Source: Burhinus oedicnemus
Lineage: Eukaryota; Chordata; Aves; Charadriiformes; Burhinidae
Length of the DNA stretch: 64,000 nt
Reading direction: 5' to 3'
Assembly (NCBI GenBank): GCA_008921705.1
Contig: VFFE01007257.1
Coordinates: forward strand, 1,212,324 to 1,276,323
Shown here: positions 38,416 through 51,403 of the stretch, in pieces
Numbering within the stretch: the first letter of the stretch is position 1
Layout of the letters: each line of letters starts with the position of its first letter
The notes under the pieces: generated by a model
Told to the model about the DNA's origin: nothing
The model's database searches: none
The model's input: the letters and a program-made list of their open reading frames with translations, nothing else
Made by a program: the position numbers and the translations under genes

Positions 38416-41400
38416 AAAAGAGTAAGATAAGGCACTTGAAAAGATCATTTATTTAGGGAAAATATGTTCTCTCTGCAAGTACTTACATGCTGCTGGGCTT
38501 GCATCTTTGCTAAAGGGATTGCAGGCTCTATAGTGCATGTGTGAGTCATGCTGGTGAATCAGAGTTTTCCCTGCTTTTCAAACTGTGGTTTTCTTTGTCA
38601 TAAAGCACACATTGTATTTTCACAGCCAAAGCTCTACCATCACATCACTTTCACAGACGTACATACTAAAGGGAGAAGCTATCCATGGGCTTAAGTATCT
38701 CATGCAAATAAAAAGGGCAGTACTAGAATGATACACTTCTTTTTAAATTTCCAAATTGGATCTTTTTAAAAGTGCAACATGAGTTTCTTGCAATAGTTTC
38801 AAAATACAGGAACAGTTAAGCTGCCAGGTATTTTGGGCAGGAGTCGGGCATTTCTATCAACTAAGTTACCGTCTGTAAATCTAACCTTTATGGGGAAAAA
38901 AATGCACCCATTTTTCCAGGGAGTAACTCACTGCTACTATGTGATGAATGTTGTATTCAACAAAAAGCATATGATGTACTGCATGGTGCTAATTATCTGG
39001 TATTTTGCTGTTCTGTCTTCATCCCTCTCTCTACAATATTAATCCTCTAGGCATTTCTGTTATGGAAATAGTCTTGAAACCATAAAAACAAATGCCACTT
39101 AAGATGTTGGGCTCAGGTCCCTGGTTTGTGTAAATCAGCCCTGACTGGACTGTATTTATATTGCTATCTATCACCTGGAAATCCAGGCTGTTACCATCTT
39201 CCTTGTCCTTTCACAAGATGATCTGGGACCTGCTCCCAGAGGAAAAGTGAAGCTTCCCCCCCATTTCCTACGATAGTGCCCCCCCCAACAACCCATGCAT
39301 GGATGGGACATGAACTAGATGTACCTCTAGGTCCTTTCATTGATAGACATTTTGATACATCAAGTTGTTTGCAACACAAAATTAGTTCATACCAGATTAA
39401 AAAAAAAAAAAAAAGCCAATTGCCTTAATCATTAGCAAGAAAAAGAGAACAGAAATAGAGGAGAGAAAGATCTGAAAAGATTTTGGAACAACAGTTTTTA
39501 GGGTGTTTGATTTACTATTCAAGTGTGCACAGCTGCTGCCCGGGGAGGGGAAAGGCACCATGCCAAGAAGGAGAGACAAGGGTAGAACAGCAACAAGAGA
39601 GGAGAAGATTGTTTGCAGACCGGGCTGTTGAACGGGCTTGGAAAAAGGTCCCCTCGTTCCTCCCTCCATCAAAAAGTTGTCTGCTTCAGAGTCCCACCAG
39701 CTCACAGGTATACCACTTAAGCATCGCTGATGGCAGGACCAGAATCCACTCTCATTTCTCCAGGCCGGTTTTCCCCAGAGGCAACGTTAGCTGCATTAAA
39801 AGCTCCTGTATTGGTAGCATCCCTCTTGCGCGCTCCCTCTCACATCTTTCAAAGAATCAGCTCGAGTGGGAGATATGTAATTATTCATTTTAGAGAAATG
39901 ACAGCAGTCAACACTGCCTGTCCACAGCAATTCAGGCTCTCGGCATGGCAGTAGCGCCATTACGTGGGAAGGCATCAAGCTTCAGTACATGACACCTGAT
40001 GGGAACGGTCCAGGTACGGATCAGCAACGGTTGCCAAAACTGATCACAGCAGCCGCTTCCTTACTTTTCAACACGGTGAAGGATGTCTCCCTTTGGACCC
40101 AGAGATTTGTCATCATTCAAGCACTGCTATACTTGTACAGACACAGATTGACTCAGTCTTAATAGCATTGATCGGCTCGCTCAGGTGACAGTCCTATAAT
40201 ACAGCCATTTATTGTGCTGCTCCCACCACTGGGCAGCTAACGTTTTTCTCTGCTTCCTTTGATGCTATTTTTGTTGTTCCAGTCTCCTTGGCTTTGCTCA
40301 CATTTTGCACTGCCGGAAGGTTTCAGCAACGCTCCGTTCTTGCTCTGAGGTACAAGGGCACGGGCTGATTCTTGGGCAAATGGGGCCAGGTGCCTTTCTA
40401 TCAGTGAAGGGGGGGTTTCACCCAGATTTTCATGTGCTCCACACTGATCAGTGCACAGCGAGGGAGAGGAACTGGGTTTGTGTTACTGGTTTGGATTGCT
40501 TTGTTTATGAGAATCTCGCTTTTGGTGATTAATGCCTGCACGTTATACAAGAGTGGCTTCAAATTTCTATTTGAGGCATGGCTCTAGAAATACTGCCAGA
40601 TGATATTTCTTCCCAGGAAAATTATTCCTTTTCTATGGAAAACGAGAATGCTTTGTCGGTTGCAAAAGACCATAATATGGTACAATTTGTCGTTTTGTTT
40701 ACAAACACCCCTTTATTCCAGTAAGAGGTGAATACGCTGTTCAAACATTGGACTGTTCAAACTTACCATGAACTAAGCTGGCACTGCCTTCCCAAGTGAC
40801 CAGTTCAAACAGTTCACCAAACCAGCTATTGAATTCCACAAGGAAGGCTCTGGACACAACATCTGCTTTTGCCTAGGCTCTGCCAGTCACAGCTTTCTGA
40901 TCTTCCAGCACTCGCTTGGGAACAGGCTTTGGATGAGCTGGAACTACTTCAGTCTGATTTAACAAGCTACTTTTTTTTTCTCCCTGTGGTTTAGTCACAG
41001 TTTCTATTGCCTTTTAGGAAATACAATGTTTTAAGAAGACATTTATTTAATTCCTGTTCCTACCAGATTTTTGAGATTTGATTTATCGTGCTCAGTGGTC
41101 ATGACAAACACACTATAGCCAAGTGCAAGAAGAATTGTCTGAATACAGATTGACATGAAGGAAAATTTTCAGAGGAGCTTATGTGAATAAGGTGTACAAA
41201 TCCCATTGACTTTGAAGTTTTACCTAATATCTTTCTAATGATCTTAAGAGTCCAGTTGTCTGGTTTACTAATTATGAATCCAATTTTCAAAAGTGTCTGT
41301 CAGACTTTTGCAAATGGGACTTAAATTCTTAAGTCATTAAAGAACGGCAGCATTGTACGTTAGTGGGAGACTTAGTTTTTGCTGAACTTAAAAATAAATC

Positions 41401-41593
41401 AAGGTGATTAACGGACAGGTAAACTGAGGATCTGTGTGTTAGGACCTTGATTTCATCCAGCTGTCTGCTCAGGCGGTGTTGGTGAGTGACAAGGTGATGT
41501 CTGCAGGCGCACAATCCAAAACAAGTGACCTATTGTACATGCTACTTCCACCCAAACCATTCTGCTATAGTCTCATTTTGTTCTCTCTCATTA

Positions 41594-41617
41594 TTTGTTT
41601 GTTTGTTTATTTATTTG
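41594..41617. repeat. (TTTG)n/(TTTA)n microsatellite
   Basis: Three TTTG units pass directly into TTTA units, a common compound tetranucleotide pattern. Confidence 0.85.
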
Positions 41618-42544
41618 ATTTTCTGTGTACCATTTAAACTCAATTTCTTGTCTGTGATAATGTCACCATGTTAAAATTTTGCTATGGACATCGCTCAGAA
41701 CTCTAAGCTTTTCTTTATCATCGTATTAATGGCCTTGGAAGATGCTCTTGAGCTTTTGTTCTAGACTCACTTCCTTTTGAAGACCATTGTTACCATTTGG
41801 AAGTTTTACAGATTTTCATCCAGAATATTTTTTATTTAATTTCATTCTCGGTCTTGTTTTTCTTGGGTGACTCCCTTTTCTCTGAAGTCATGCAAATTAA
41901 AATCCCACTTTGTCATTTGCTGAGTATGACAGTGACAATGGTTAAATATGTCCTTGGAATCAAATCTCAAGACCTTTACCCACTAACGTTGTTCCTGCAG
42001 AGCTCCCCCAAATTTGTTGAAACACTCATATCAATGCTAGATTAGATGCGGTTGTCAGCTGACACCTTCACCCGTGGCAAAATATCCCTACAGCCCCAAA
42101 TTGCTTCTCACGATAACAGTTTTGAGGAAGTTTGACAACAGATGTGTTAGAGCAAGGTGGCTTTTTTTCCCTGTTTAAAAAAATTGTGTGTCTGTGCATC
42201 TGCCTTGTAATCAATTTGTGGTCATTTGGCTGTTTATCCTTTACGATAGAGCAATTCAGTTGGTCTGACTGATCTACTGATTTTAAACACCCAACATGAC
42301 AATACAGGGCAAGTCTCTTTGTGAGGTTGTGATTTTCTATTTGGGATTTAGAAAAGAGTCTTCTTAATGTAAGTGGTGGGTTTTGGACTTCATTTTCTTT
42401 CCCTTTCCAGGTTGACACATTTTTTTTTTCCAATTTGTGTAAACAGTACACCAGACTGAAGGTGACTTTTGATCCGCATTGTAGTGTTTCAATCAAAAGC
42501 ACAGGCTGCTGTTCATTATTTTATGTATCCTGGATATCTTCCTA

Positions 42545-42569
42545 CCCACCCCCCCACCCGCCCGCCCCC
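42545..42569 (-). other. G-quadruplex motif on the minus strand
   Basis: The plus strand reads five C runs of three or more separated by single bases (CCC-A-C7-A-CCC-G-CCC-G-C5). The minus strand therefore fits G3+N1-7 repeated four times with one-base loops, a very stable quadruplex type. No gene is visible nearby, so a regulatory role is unknown. Confidence 0.75.
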
Positions 42570-44839
42570 GACATAAGATAAGTTCCTGGTATTTACACAT
42601 GTGATTTCCTAGGGTCACAACTGGCTTCCTCAAAAGTTATGCATCTCCTTTTTTATATGCTTGCAGGTAATTACAGACAACAGTATCCTCTTTGCAAAAT
42701 CACTGAATTCTGGGAAATGAACTGATCACCAGTATAGCCTTCTCCTTTTCTGTAGAATTGATATCAAATTCATCAGAACAATCCAAACACTGATTAAGAC
42801 AAAGTATTAGTTGATTTTGGTTGAGTCATCTTTTGTTTTCATCCTTTTCCTATCCGGTATCTCAATCTCATAATTACTTTTGAATGTCACACATGGTACC
42901 ACAACCGAAACACTGTTTAAAATAAAACATGGCCAATTATTTGCTTACTTACTACTAAATGAACATTGTCAAATTAAAATGTTATCTTATTTTCCACATG
43001 TAGTAAAGCTGAAGGGAAAGAAAAGAAGGCAAATGGTCCAATCTCCTTTTCTGCAGGGATTTCTGAAAAGAAATCATCACAAATGACTTGAAATATGCAT
43101 TTTTTCCAAAGAAGGGCACAAGTACCTTCCGTGAGGTAGGGAGGATTTTGAAGACAGCAGTGCGCATGCAGTATTAGAGCTGAGCACATCCTTTCCACTG
43201 TGATTTTAACTGGTTTACCAATGCTTTGTTTTGGAACTAGCTTACCACCTTGACCTTCATGTTCAAAGCTTTTCTGCAAAGACTTTGGTTTCTGCAGGCT
43301 TTAGAGCAATCCTGCAGTAACCCAGTTCTTTATGTCAAGCATGTGGGAAGTATTTGGACTAAATTGGTTTACCAGTTCACTGCAAAGTGGAAGAAGATTG
43401 TTGAAATCTAGGTATCTCCCTGCAAGATTTTGGATATAGTTGCAGCTTAAAAATATAGAAAACACCCATCGATCTTGCAAGTTATTGAAATTTTTAATCA
43501 CAGTCACACAGATCCATAGTGGGAGCTATGAGAAGCCCCAACCGGTGCGATATGCACTGGATTCAGATGAACTTCCCAAATAAACCTAGTCCCAAGGGAT
43601 CAGCTTGTAAGGACTCAATTGTGCAAATGCTTTTTAGGTACCCAGACTGAGCAAGCAGGTCTGTCGAGCTTTCCTTGGGACAGCCGGGAAGCCATAAAGC
43701 ATTCCCCAATGGTTTCCAGGGGCAGGCAAAATTGCAGTAGGCCTTCTTGACATGCTTCATTGCATCTCAGCTCACCAATAACCCTTGTTTTAGGGAACAT
43801 GAGGCTGCTAAAGACAGTTTAACAGCATAGAAGTAAACCCTACATTAAACCAGCTAGCAGCCACATACGCCTACTTCATTGCAAGTCAGCTGCACAACCT
43901 TCCCTATATAATGGGCATCGTTCTCTGTGTAGGAAAGCCCTTCCCATAAATGCTGTTAATCTCATTCTAACCATACTTTTGTAAATACAATGACATGGTC
44001 AATGATCCCACTGAGACCACATTTCCTAATAATGAGGGAAATGGTATTTACAGGAAGGACTTAAATATTTCTTTTGTACTGGAGCATGCATTTTTGCATG
44101 TTGTATATGAACCCCCTAATACAACTATGGCTAATGTACCCATCTAATTAAATTTTTACAGCATTCCAGCATGTCAGTGTCAAATGTTTGCCTCCAGTTA
44201 CCCTCCTCATAACACTGTCAAATAAACTCCTGCCTCTTTTATTTAGTGTCTGCCCCCCTCCTTCCACACCATGTGAAACTGAGGCATCGTCATCATCCTC
44301 ATGAAGACAGAAAAACTGCCTCCTGCTTCCTCTTGTCCCAGCAGTGACCCCTAAGTTTTTAACTTGCCATTTCAGATCTGCTAATTTGCACAAGGATCCC
44401 ATGTACTCTTATTCAACGCAAGGATTAGAATTTGGAGCTAAAAGATGATATGCGTATGCAGATTAAAGGAAGCAAACCATGTTTAAAACTTTATTTGTTT
44501 CACTTGCAGTTTTCCCTGCAGAAAAGTGAGGCTTCCCTGCTAGCCAGATAGCTGCTTGGAAACAGTTCGGGGAAAGATAAAACAGGAAAGCAATGAGCTT
44601 AAGGCTGGTAACTGTTAGGACATCAAAGCCAGGTGAAAAGGTCCATAAGGCACCTCTAGGTTATATCCCTCTAAATAACAAAAAGGTTTATGTTTGGGGA
44701 TAAAGTGGGATTACTCCCCCAAATCAGGCATCACCAGAAAAAATAAAGACTTTGTTTAGTTCAGTCTGTTTAATCATCCCTTTACGACACAGGCAGGTCA
44801 TCATGCAATCTCCCTGAATCCCCAGGTAAGCACTAAGTT

Positions 44840-45130
44840 GTTGCCTTTAATTAGGCTGCAAGTTATAGTTTAAATGCAGTGGCCCGACATCGCAATTAGG
44901 TATGCAAGATAAGAGCCCAATAAATGATTTCTTAAGTCTAATATTCTACGGTGAGGCCTTCTGGAGTACCGACACAATGGGTATTCTTCTCGCCATGCAG
45001 CAGATGCAAACAGGGGCATTCAAAGTGCGCCATTGTAAAGGAGCACCGCATACTGGTTTAATCCCTTAGTTTAAATGCTCGCTATTTGAACAGGTTCTAG
45101 AAAATAACCCTTCATTAATATCATTAGGAG
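44840..45130. promoter_or_regulatory. Candidate conserved non-coding element
   Basis: A non-repetitive stretch with several TAAT/ATTA homeobox cores (for example 'tttaattagg' near 44847, 'cgcaattagg' near 44890, 'cattaatatcattagg' near 45113). It also has a CCATTGT SOX-type motif near 45031 and a GCAGCAGATG E-box context near 45000. It has no open frame of note. Whether it is conserved could not be tested here. Confidence 0.25.
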
Positions 45131-48100
45131 TAAACTGGGGCCGAGCCCATTAGCTGCCTAGTTGCTGTAGATATGGTTGAATCTACATGACAATAAAATG
45201 TTCTTTTGGGGAGTTTATCAATTAACTCCAAATGAGCCTTTCGGGTTGAAAGGTTTCTCCAGCAGCAGATTTTCACCAATGAGTAAACCAAGATGAAAGC
45301 CAGGACTTCTGGTGGTGCCAGTTCCCTCCTCCTCATGGGTAATATCACAGACCAGGGTTTGATACAAACTTGAGCTCTGTGCCTCAGGGTTTGTGTTTTG
45401 TTTTTAGAGAATTTGGGACATTTATTTTTCCTGAAAATTCTTGAGCCTTTGCCACTTACAAAAACCACCGAGCAACGTCAAAGGCGTTTGTAAGTATGAT
45501 GGGGCTTTTCATAGAAGAAACTGGGCAAAATATAATCCAAGAAATTATTACAAACAAGTCAGGCTTGTTCTGTGGAGGCTGAAGTCTTTTTTTCACTTGG
45601 ACCACAAAACAAGGTTTAGGTTATGTCAAAAGAGATTAAGAGGCAATAATGCAGGCCCTAAATTCAGGGGTTTGAATAATCCTGAATTTGGTGTTTAGGT
45701 TGCCAGGTAAAGTGTCTGCAAATTGCGCAGTGCCCAGAAATGGGATTTGTACAAGTGAGAACAGTCAGCAAGGGACTGCATAAGTGGTCTTGTAGGGAAT
45801 GCCAAGGGAAGGCATGGACTTTTTAAAGAGCTAAGGGTCTTCTTCCAGACCAAGCAGAGACCTTTCCTTTTTAAAAAAATCCATAGTCATGGATCCTCCA
45901 TGGACATTCGAACACTGAATCCTTCCCACAGATGTGGAGAAAGGAGAGGTCTTCTCTGCCCCGTAACAGGGCTGGAGGGGAAATGGGACCAGGCTGGGAG
46001 AGGCAGGGTGCTGAGAGCCACCGCTTGCCTCCTGCCCTCTGCCTGGAGGCATTCAAACCCACATCTCTTACCTCACCCTGCTGAGCTTCCTCCCTACGCG
46101 ACTAGGACTTGAGTCCTTTACTGCCCTCCCCGCGGAAAGGGCTCCCCGTCCTACAGAGCACTGCAGCCTGCAGAGAGGAGGAAACCTGTGCCAGGACCCC
46201 AGCAGGTTTTAGGTTGCTCCAATTTCAGGAGGGGGAAGCACAGAGGATCTAAACTAGCACGTGAAAAACCCACATGCTATCTAAATTTCACATTTGGTGA
46301 TTAAGTCCTTTGGAGAGAGTATCCGAATCGCCATGTCAGTGGGTAAGCAGTAAGCTGGTTCAAACAAACAAGTGCTTTTCAGCAGGGGCTCACTCATAAA
46401 AATTTTCATATCTCATTAACCAGTTGATTCTGCAAACCTCCCCCACCCGTTAATTTTTTCCCCCCATCTCTTTCCCTTGGCATGCTTCCTATTTCTCACA
46501 GCAGCAGCTGCGCACAGTTGAATAGTAAATCAAACACCCTAAAAACTGTTGTTTTAATACAATGTCTAAGATTTCCCAATTCTCTTTTCCCCCCTTATTT
46601 TTCTTGATAACCATTCTGGCTCATCTTTGTCTGGTAGTAAAATAACTAAATCTGGTAGCAAAAGCCTGACCTGTATTTTTATTCTTTTGTAGAAATTAGT
46701 GGGTAGGTTAGTAAGTGAAAAGCAAGTAATCCACAAGCAGTTTGGATAAGTGGATATTACAGGCTTGTGTTGTTAATTGGTATTAAATACATTTTTTAAA
46801 TTACATTTCAGTAGCAAATGACTTTTCTCATCAGACTCTCTTGTGGCAGAGCTATTTCTTTCTTCGTCGTGGTTATAAGTCTTTGGAGAAATCAGTGTAC
46901 GCATCCCCCGCAGCCTTCATTTCATCCTCTCCCTGGGCCATGCCATCTGGCAGTGTCATCTCTCTCTAAGTCTTCAGGTGCCTCTGTTGGCCTGAAAAAC
47001 TTTCTGAAAGCAGGTTGAGTTCACCATGTCTTAAGAGACATCCTCTCTAGGACGAAAGTACCTTCACAGGTTCCCAAAGGTGTTTGGAGGCTTCCCAGCC
47101 CATGGTGCAGCTTCAGAGCTGGCTTCCTGGCTCGAGAAAGGGTGAATGAATCCCCACCGGCAAGGCTGCAACTCTTTGAAGCAGATAGTTCACGGTAATC
47201 AAGGGCACAATCTGCTGAAGAAGTTATTGAACTTTTGTTATCTCTGTACGAGTTGGTTTGTCTAGTGTGGGACGCGCAACTTCTGGGTTAGTGTTCACAT
47301 CTCCGGTTACACACAGCGCGAGGGTTTTTTCTGGTTTGTTTTTAATCTGGGCTGTGCAGTGGAACCAGCCAATGATAAATCCATCTCTGAGAAACGCAGT
47401 CTGTTATGAGTTAGGAGGAAAACTCTTTTGATTATACTTGCAACGTGCAAATTGCAGATGCAGTGCCGGTGACACCCTACTAGTGTAGTGAAACTGCATG
47501 TGGGGGAAAATGTCCTTCCCTTCAAGAACAGCCTTTGTGTTCCCTTCTCCTTTGAGAGGGGGACTGTGAACGCTGCCGAAGGCAGAGCACAGGGCAGGGG
47601 ATGTACATGCAGCAGTCACATCACATTCTGCAAGCAGCTTTTTCTAATAAGGCTCCAAGAGCAGCAGCAAACTCTCCGTGTTGCTATCAGCGCAGCTGGG
47701 TGAATAACACCGCCTTTGCGACACGCTCGCTGACAAAAGCCAGGAAATTCAAAGATAAGGCCAAGACCACATCCTTGACTCCAGCCCTTCTGAGAAAAAA
47801 AAAAAAAAAGCTTGATGACAAGTCTGAGGGAGGAAACACCAGTCTCAGCCGTGGGTCCTTGCAGATTCTGTTGACGTCCCTCAGAGCTGGACAGGGAGGA
47901 GATGGCTATGGCCACTGGGAGTGCAGCAGTGGTGCTGTTAGTTGTCTGCTCGCTCCTGTAAGATGGCTCTGGTGGGAACAGAAAGAGGTCCTCAGTACTC
48001 ACTGAAAGCCAAACCCTTCAGCATGGATGCTTTGGGTCCACACTGCAATTCTATATCCCCTGGCTGAAGCTGGGAACCCTTATGGGGAGCTGGAGAGGCT

Positions 48101-48620
48101 CTAGGAACCGAGAGAAGATGTGGAAGTGTAACGTAACCTCCTGGCTGCCCACTTCTCTCTTTTTGTAGAACGGCATCTGGGGAAATCACTACTACTACCT
48201 CTCTTTATGCTCCTGCTCCCTTTTTGTGGGACATTATGCTTTTTGTGGCTTTTGGTCTTTTGAAGTTAAGTTTGTTATACAGTCTTGGTGAGTGCTTTGT
48301 GGCTTGTGGCAGTGTGTAGGCGAAGAAAAAGGACAAGGCTGTGCTGAAGGCAGTTTGGTCTCTGTTGGTAGAACCGGCTGTTAAAATCAAAGCCAGTTTC
48401 CTAAACCGTCTTTAAAAACCACTCCAGCAAGCTCTGCTCCCTGCTGCTCGATGTCCCTGTCTTCTCAAAGCCACACCACCCATGCTTGTTTTGGCAGATC
48501 GCTTGCTCTCCTCCTCCTTTTCTTACTGAAGTCGTAACTCCAGAGCCTCCACCCATGGTCCCATGCCTCGCACTGGTTTCTGCTGGTCTGGCAGCACGGC
48601 CAGCAAAAGAACAGGATTGG

Positions 48621-48640
48621 GAAAGGTCTGCAGACCTTTC
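48621..48640. repeat. 20-bp perfect palindrome without spacer
   Basis: GAAAGGTCTGCAGACCTTTC equals its own reverse complement over all 20 bases; the flanking bases (G and T) break it. The two AGGTC-like halves face each other as AGGTCTGCAGACCT, loosely like nuclear-receptor half sites in inverted order. It may bind a dimeric factor, or it may be a mutational product. Confidence 0.85.
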
Positions 48641-50201
48641 TGGGCTAAATATCTTTTATGTGGGACTGGACTGACTGACCGGCCTGAGGTACATGTGTTA
48701 AGAGTGTATGGTACTGCAGCTAACATTAATGATTTGTGGACAGGCCATAGTATTGTAACTAACCAGATTAATACCTCATCTGGTAAACAAATTCTGTGTA
48801 GCAGTACAAGTTGCACGCTGTCCCCAGAAGACCATAACAACTGCTCTAGAGCCATTACCACCTAACTAGCAAATAAATATTTGGGCATGGAGGCTCGTTT
48901 GAAAATGTGGATTATTTCCTGAGAGGCTGCAATGGCTCCTTTAGGTAAACACTAGCTGAGGGCACTCTCCGTAAAGCAGATTTTTGACCTGGTGGACCTT
49001 GGCTAGCAGGCAGGCATGTGTGCCCGGGCAGCGAGCCGGCGGGCTGGGCTTCGCTGGGAGGCCAGCAAGCCCCAGGCTGGGAGCAATGTCTTGTTTCATC
49101 AAATAATGTGTCTTCCCCTTCCCACCCTGCTCCTCACTTCTTTTCCATTTCTCTTCAGAGGCGGCAAAGGTGCTTTTCCAAGCAAGGAACTAGCGACATG
49201 AGTATTTAAAAAGCTTTAAAAAATGCTTTTGAGTTTAAAATCAGGGTTGGTCAAATGAAGCTTTAAGAAATACTGTACTGGGGCTCCTTTTCCAGGGATG
49301 TTAAATTTTGCTTTTGCATTTAAGGGTTGTGTTTCAGCAGACAACTAACTTCTCGCCGCCTCGCAGGACACCTCCATATTGGCTCTGCGAGGCTCTTTCT
49401 CTGCACTCTGACTTTTTTTCAGTCGAGTTGCTCCAAAGCACATTTCCAAGGCTGAGGGAAAAGTTCTGGAAGCAGGTTAAGCATTACGCTCCCATTAAAA
49501 AGATTGATTTGGTATTGAAGTTAGGGAACCAGATAAGCTCAGAGGAATACGAGCAAGATACGGAGTTCTGGCTCCCTTAGTGGTCGGCTCCCTCGGTTAG
49601 GGCTTCGGTGGCTCGTACCCTAATCCCCGCAGACTGTCTGGTGACTACACTGACATCAGCTGGCTTCAGTCCAGGGTGCTGGGAGGTGTCCATATCGTAG
49701 GATTCTCCACCAAAACAGACTACTTCCAGCTGAAATACTCCTTGAAGCCGAGCCCAGAGCCCCTGGCAAATGGCTAAGCGCTGTCCTTGTTACTGCGTGT
49801 CCCTGGGGGAGGCATCTTCACGCCAAAAGCAAAAAAGAAAAACGTAACCCCCAAAACCTGAAGTTGGGTTTGTTGGGACAGGTGACGTTCAGAGATGCTG
49901 AATATTCCACACGGTCAGCACAAACTGGATTTGCAGCTCTGAAAATCAAGGCACTCGATTTGTGTCACTGAACAGTGAGATTTAGGGCTTTGCTTCAAAA
50001 AGAGGTTTCAAAGATACCCGGAAAAGCACGAGCCTATTTTAGGTGATGTTAAGTCCTAACTGCTCTTCTGAGGTTTTGAAAATCTTTCCCACTCTCCCTA
50101 AATTTGAAAACATTGTCTTCAAGTGCTGTCAAGCTAGAGCTCCTCGGTAATGCTAAAATTCACTTGAAAGAATGTATTTAACAATGAATACGCTCAAAGA
50201 T

Positions 50202-50229
50202 TATGCATGGATTCATATGCATGGATTCA
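50202..50229 (+). repeat. Perfect 14-bp tandem duplication
   Basis: TATGCATGGATTCA occurs twice without spacer or mismatch. Each unit contains ATGCAT. A recent slippage duplication is the simplest explanation. Confidence 0.9.
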
Positions 50230-50595
50230 AAGACATTGTCTCATAGACAACTGCAGCATATTGAATCTCATATTGAGGAATCATTTCACAGCGCTTGACT
50301 GTATGTTTTAGTCCTATCTCTTTGCATCTTTATCAGAAGCCCATATATGTCATCATTCATCTCTCTCCTTGAAACAACGGAATTACAGAGTTTGCTTGCT
50401 GAAAAGTGTTGAGGTAAACTTTTTTTTTTTTTAAAGTGATCCCTCTGGCTCTAGGAGAAGAAGGGACCTGTGTGGGGATTTGCCCTTTGAGGAAGGTGAA
50501 GGGTGCAACTGGAGTTCAAAACCATACGGATTTGGGCTTTATCTCCTTCTCTCTGAGCCTACGAAGGCACAAGAAATCTGGTGAATTAATCTGTT

Positions 50596-50607
50596 GGGGG
50601 GGGGGGG
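50596..50607 (+). repeat. G12 homopolymer
   Basis: Twelve consecutive G's. Such tracts can form quadruplexes and often cause sequencing errors. Confidence 0.85.
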
Positions 50608-51391
50608 ACATGCTTTGCCACAGACACCAGAAACACAATTGTGCTCAGGATGTTTTTTATTATGAGAACTCACACTCTGCAGGGAAGGGGAAACGGGGGG
50701 AGGAGGGCTTTGAGCAGAGACAAGCACCAACTCTCGTCAAAAAATTAAAGTCCTTGCAAATATCCCCGGCATCCCTGCACGGAAAGGGTTCTTGGGGAGA
50801 TTTTTAAAAAATCATCAGCATGAGTCTGTTCTCCCCAGCAGTATTTCTTGATGATGACAGAGCCCCTCTTTCCCTTCCCCCCTTGCTATCAGCTGGCTAA
50901 TCTGCCTGCACATTCTGACACACAGCTGCGAGAGATGAAAACTGTACTGTTGATAGATGAAACTTTGGATAAGATTACATGGTTTTGAATATCTTGATGA
51001 CATATTTGTCTGAAAAGTCTTTTAGAGGACAGCCTAATATAAATGCACGGAAATGTTTCTAATGACTAGCATTTGTCTACGTACTTGGTTTGGAAGATTA
51101 ACATTCACGTGTTCTTCGACTGTCATTTGCATTTGTATGTGGAGGCAAACTTTTCAATAATCACTTCTTCATGCCGAGAAGAGTTAACAATTTATTCAAA
51201 ATACACAAGGCCAAATTAGTCCCTTCTGTAAGGCTGGGAGCTTTGGTGGAGTTGCACCAGCGGTGGATTTGGCTTCGCTGCGCTCTGCAGCAGCCGCAGC
51301 TCCATGCCCAGGAGACGGCACGTGCTGACCTTGCCTGTGGTAAGGACGAAAATCCCCCCCTTAGAAAGACAGAACGCGCTACAGAGCAAAA

Positions 51392-51403
51392 GGGGGGGGG
51401 GGG
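51392..51403 (+). repeat. G12 homopolymer followed by C-rich sequence
   Basis: Twelve G's are followed by AAA and a C-rich string, and preceded by a C7 run 35 bases upstream. The G and C tracts could pair with each other. Confidence 0.85.

Noticed and set aside
41190..41226. Another possible palindromic-repeat copy ('aatcccattgactttgaagt')
   Set aside because: Only the core resembles the family; no edges or second arm are visible.
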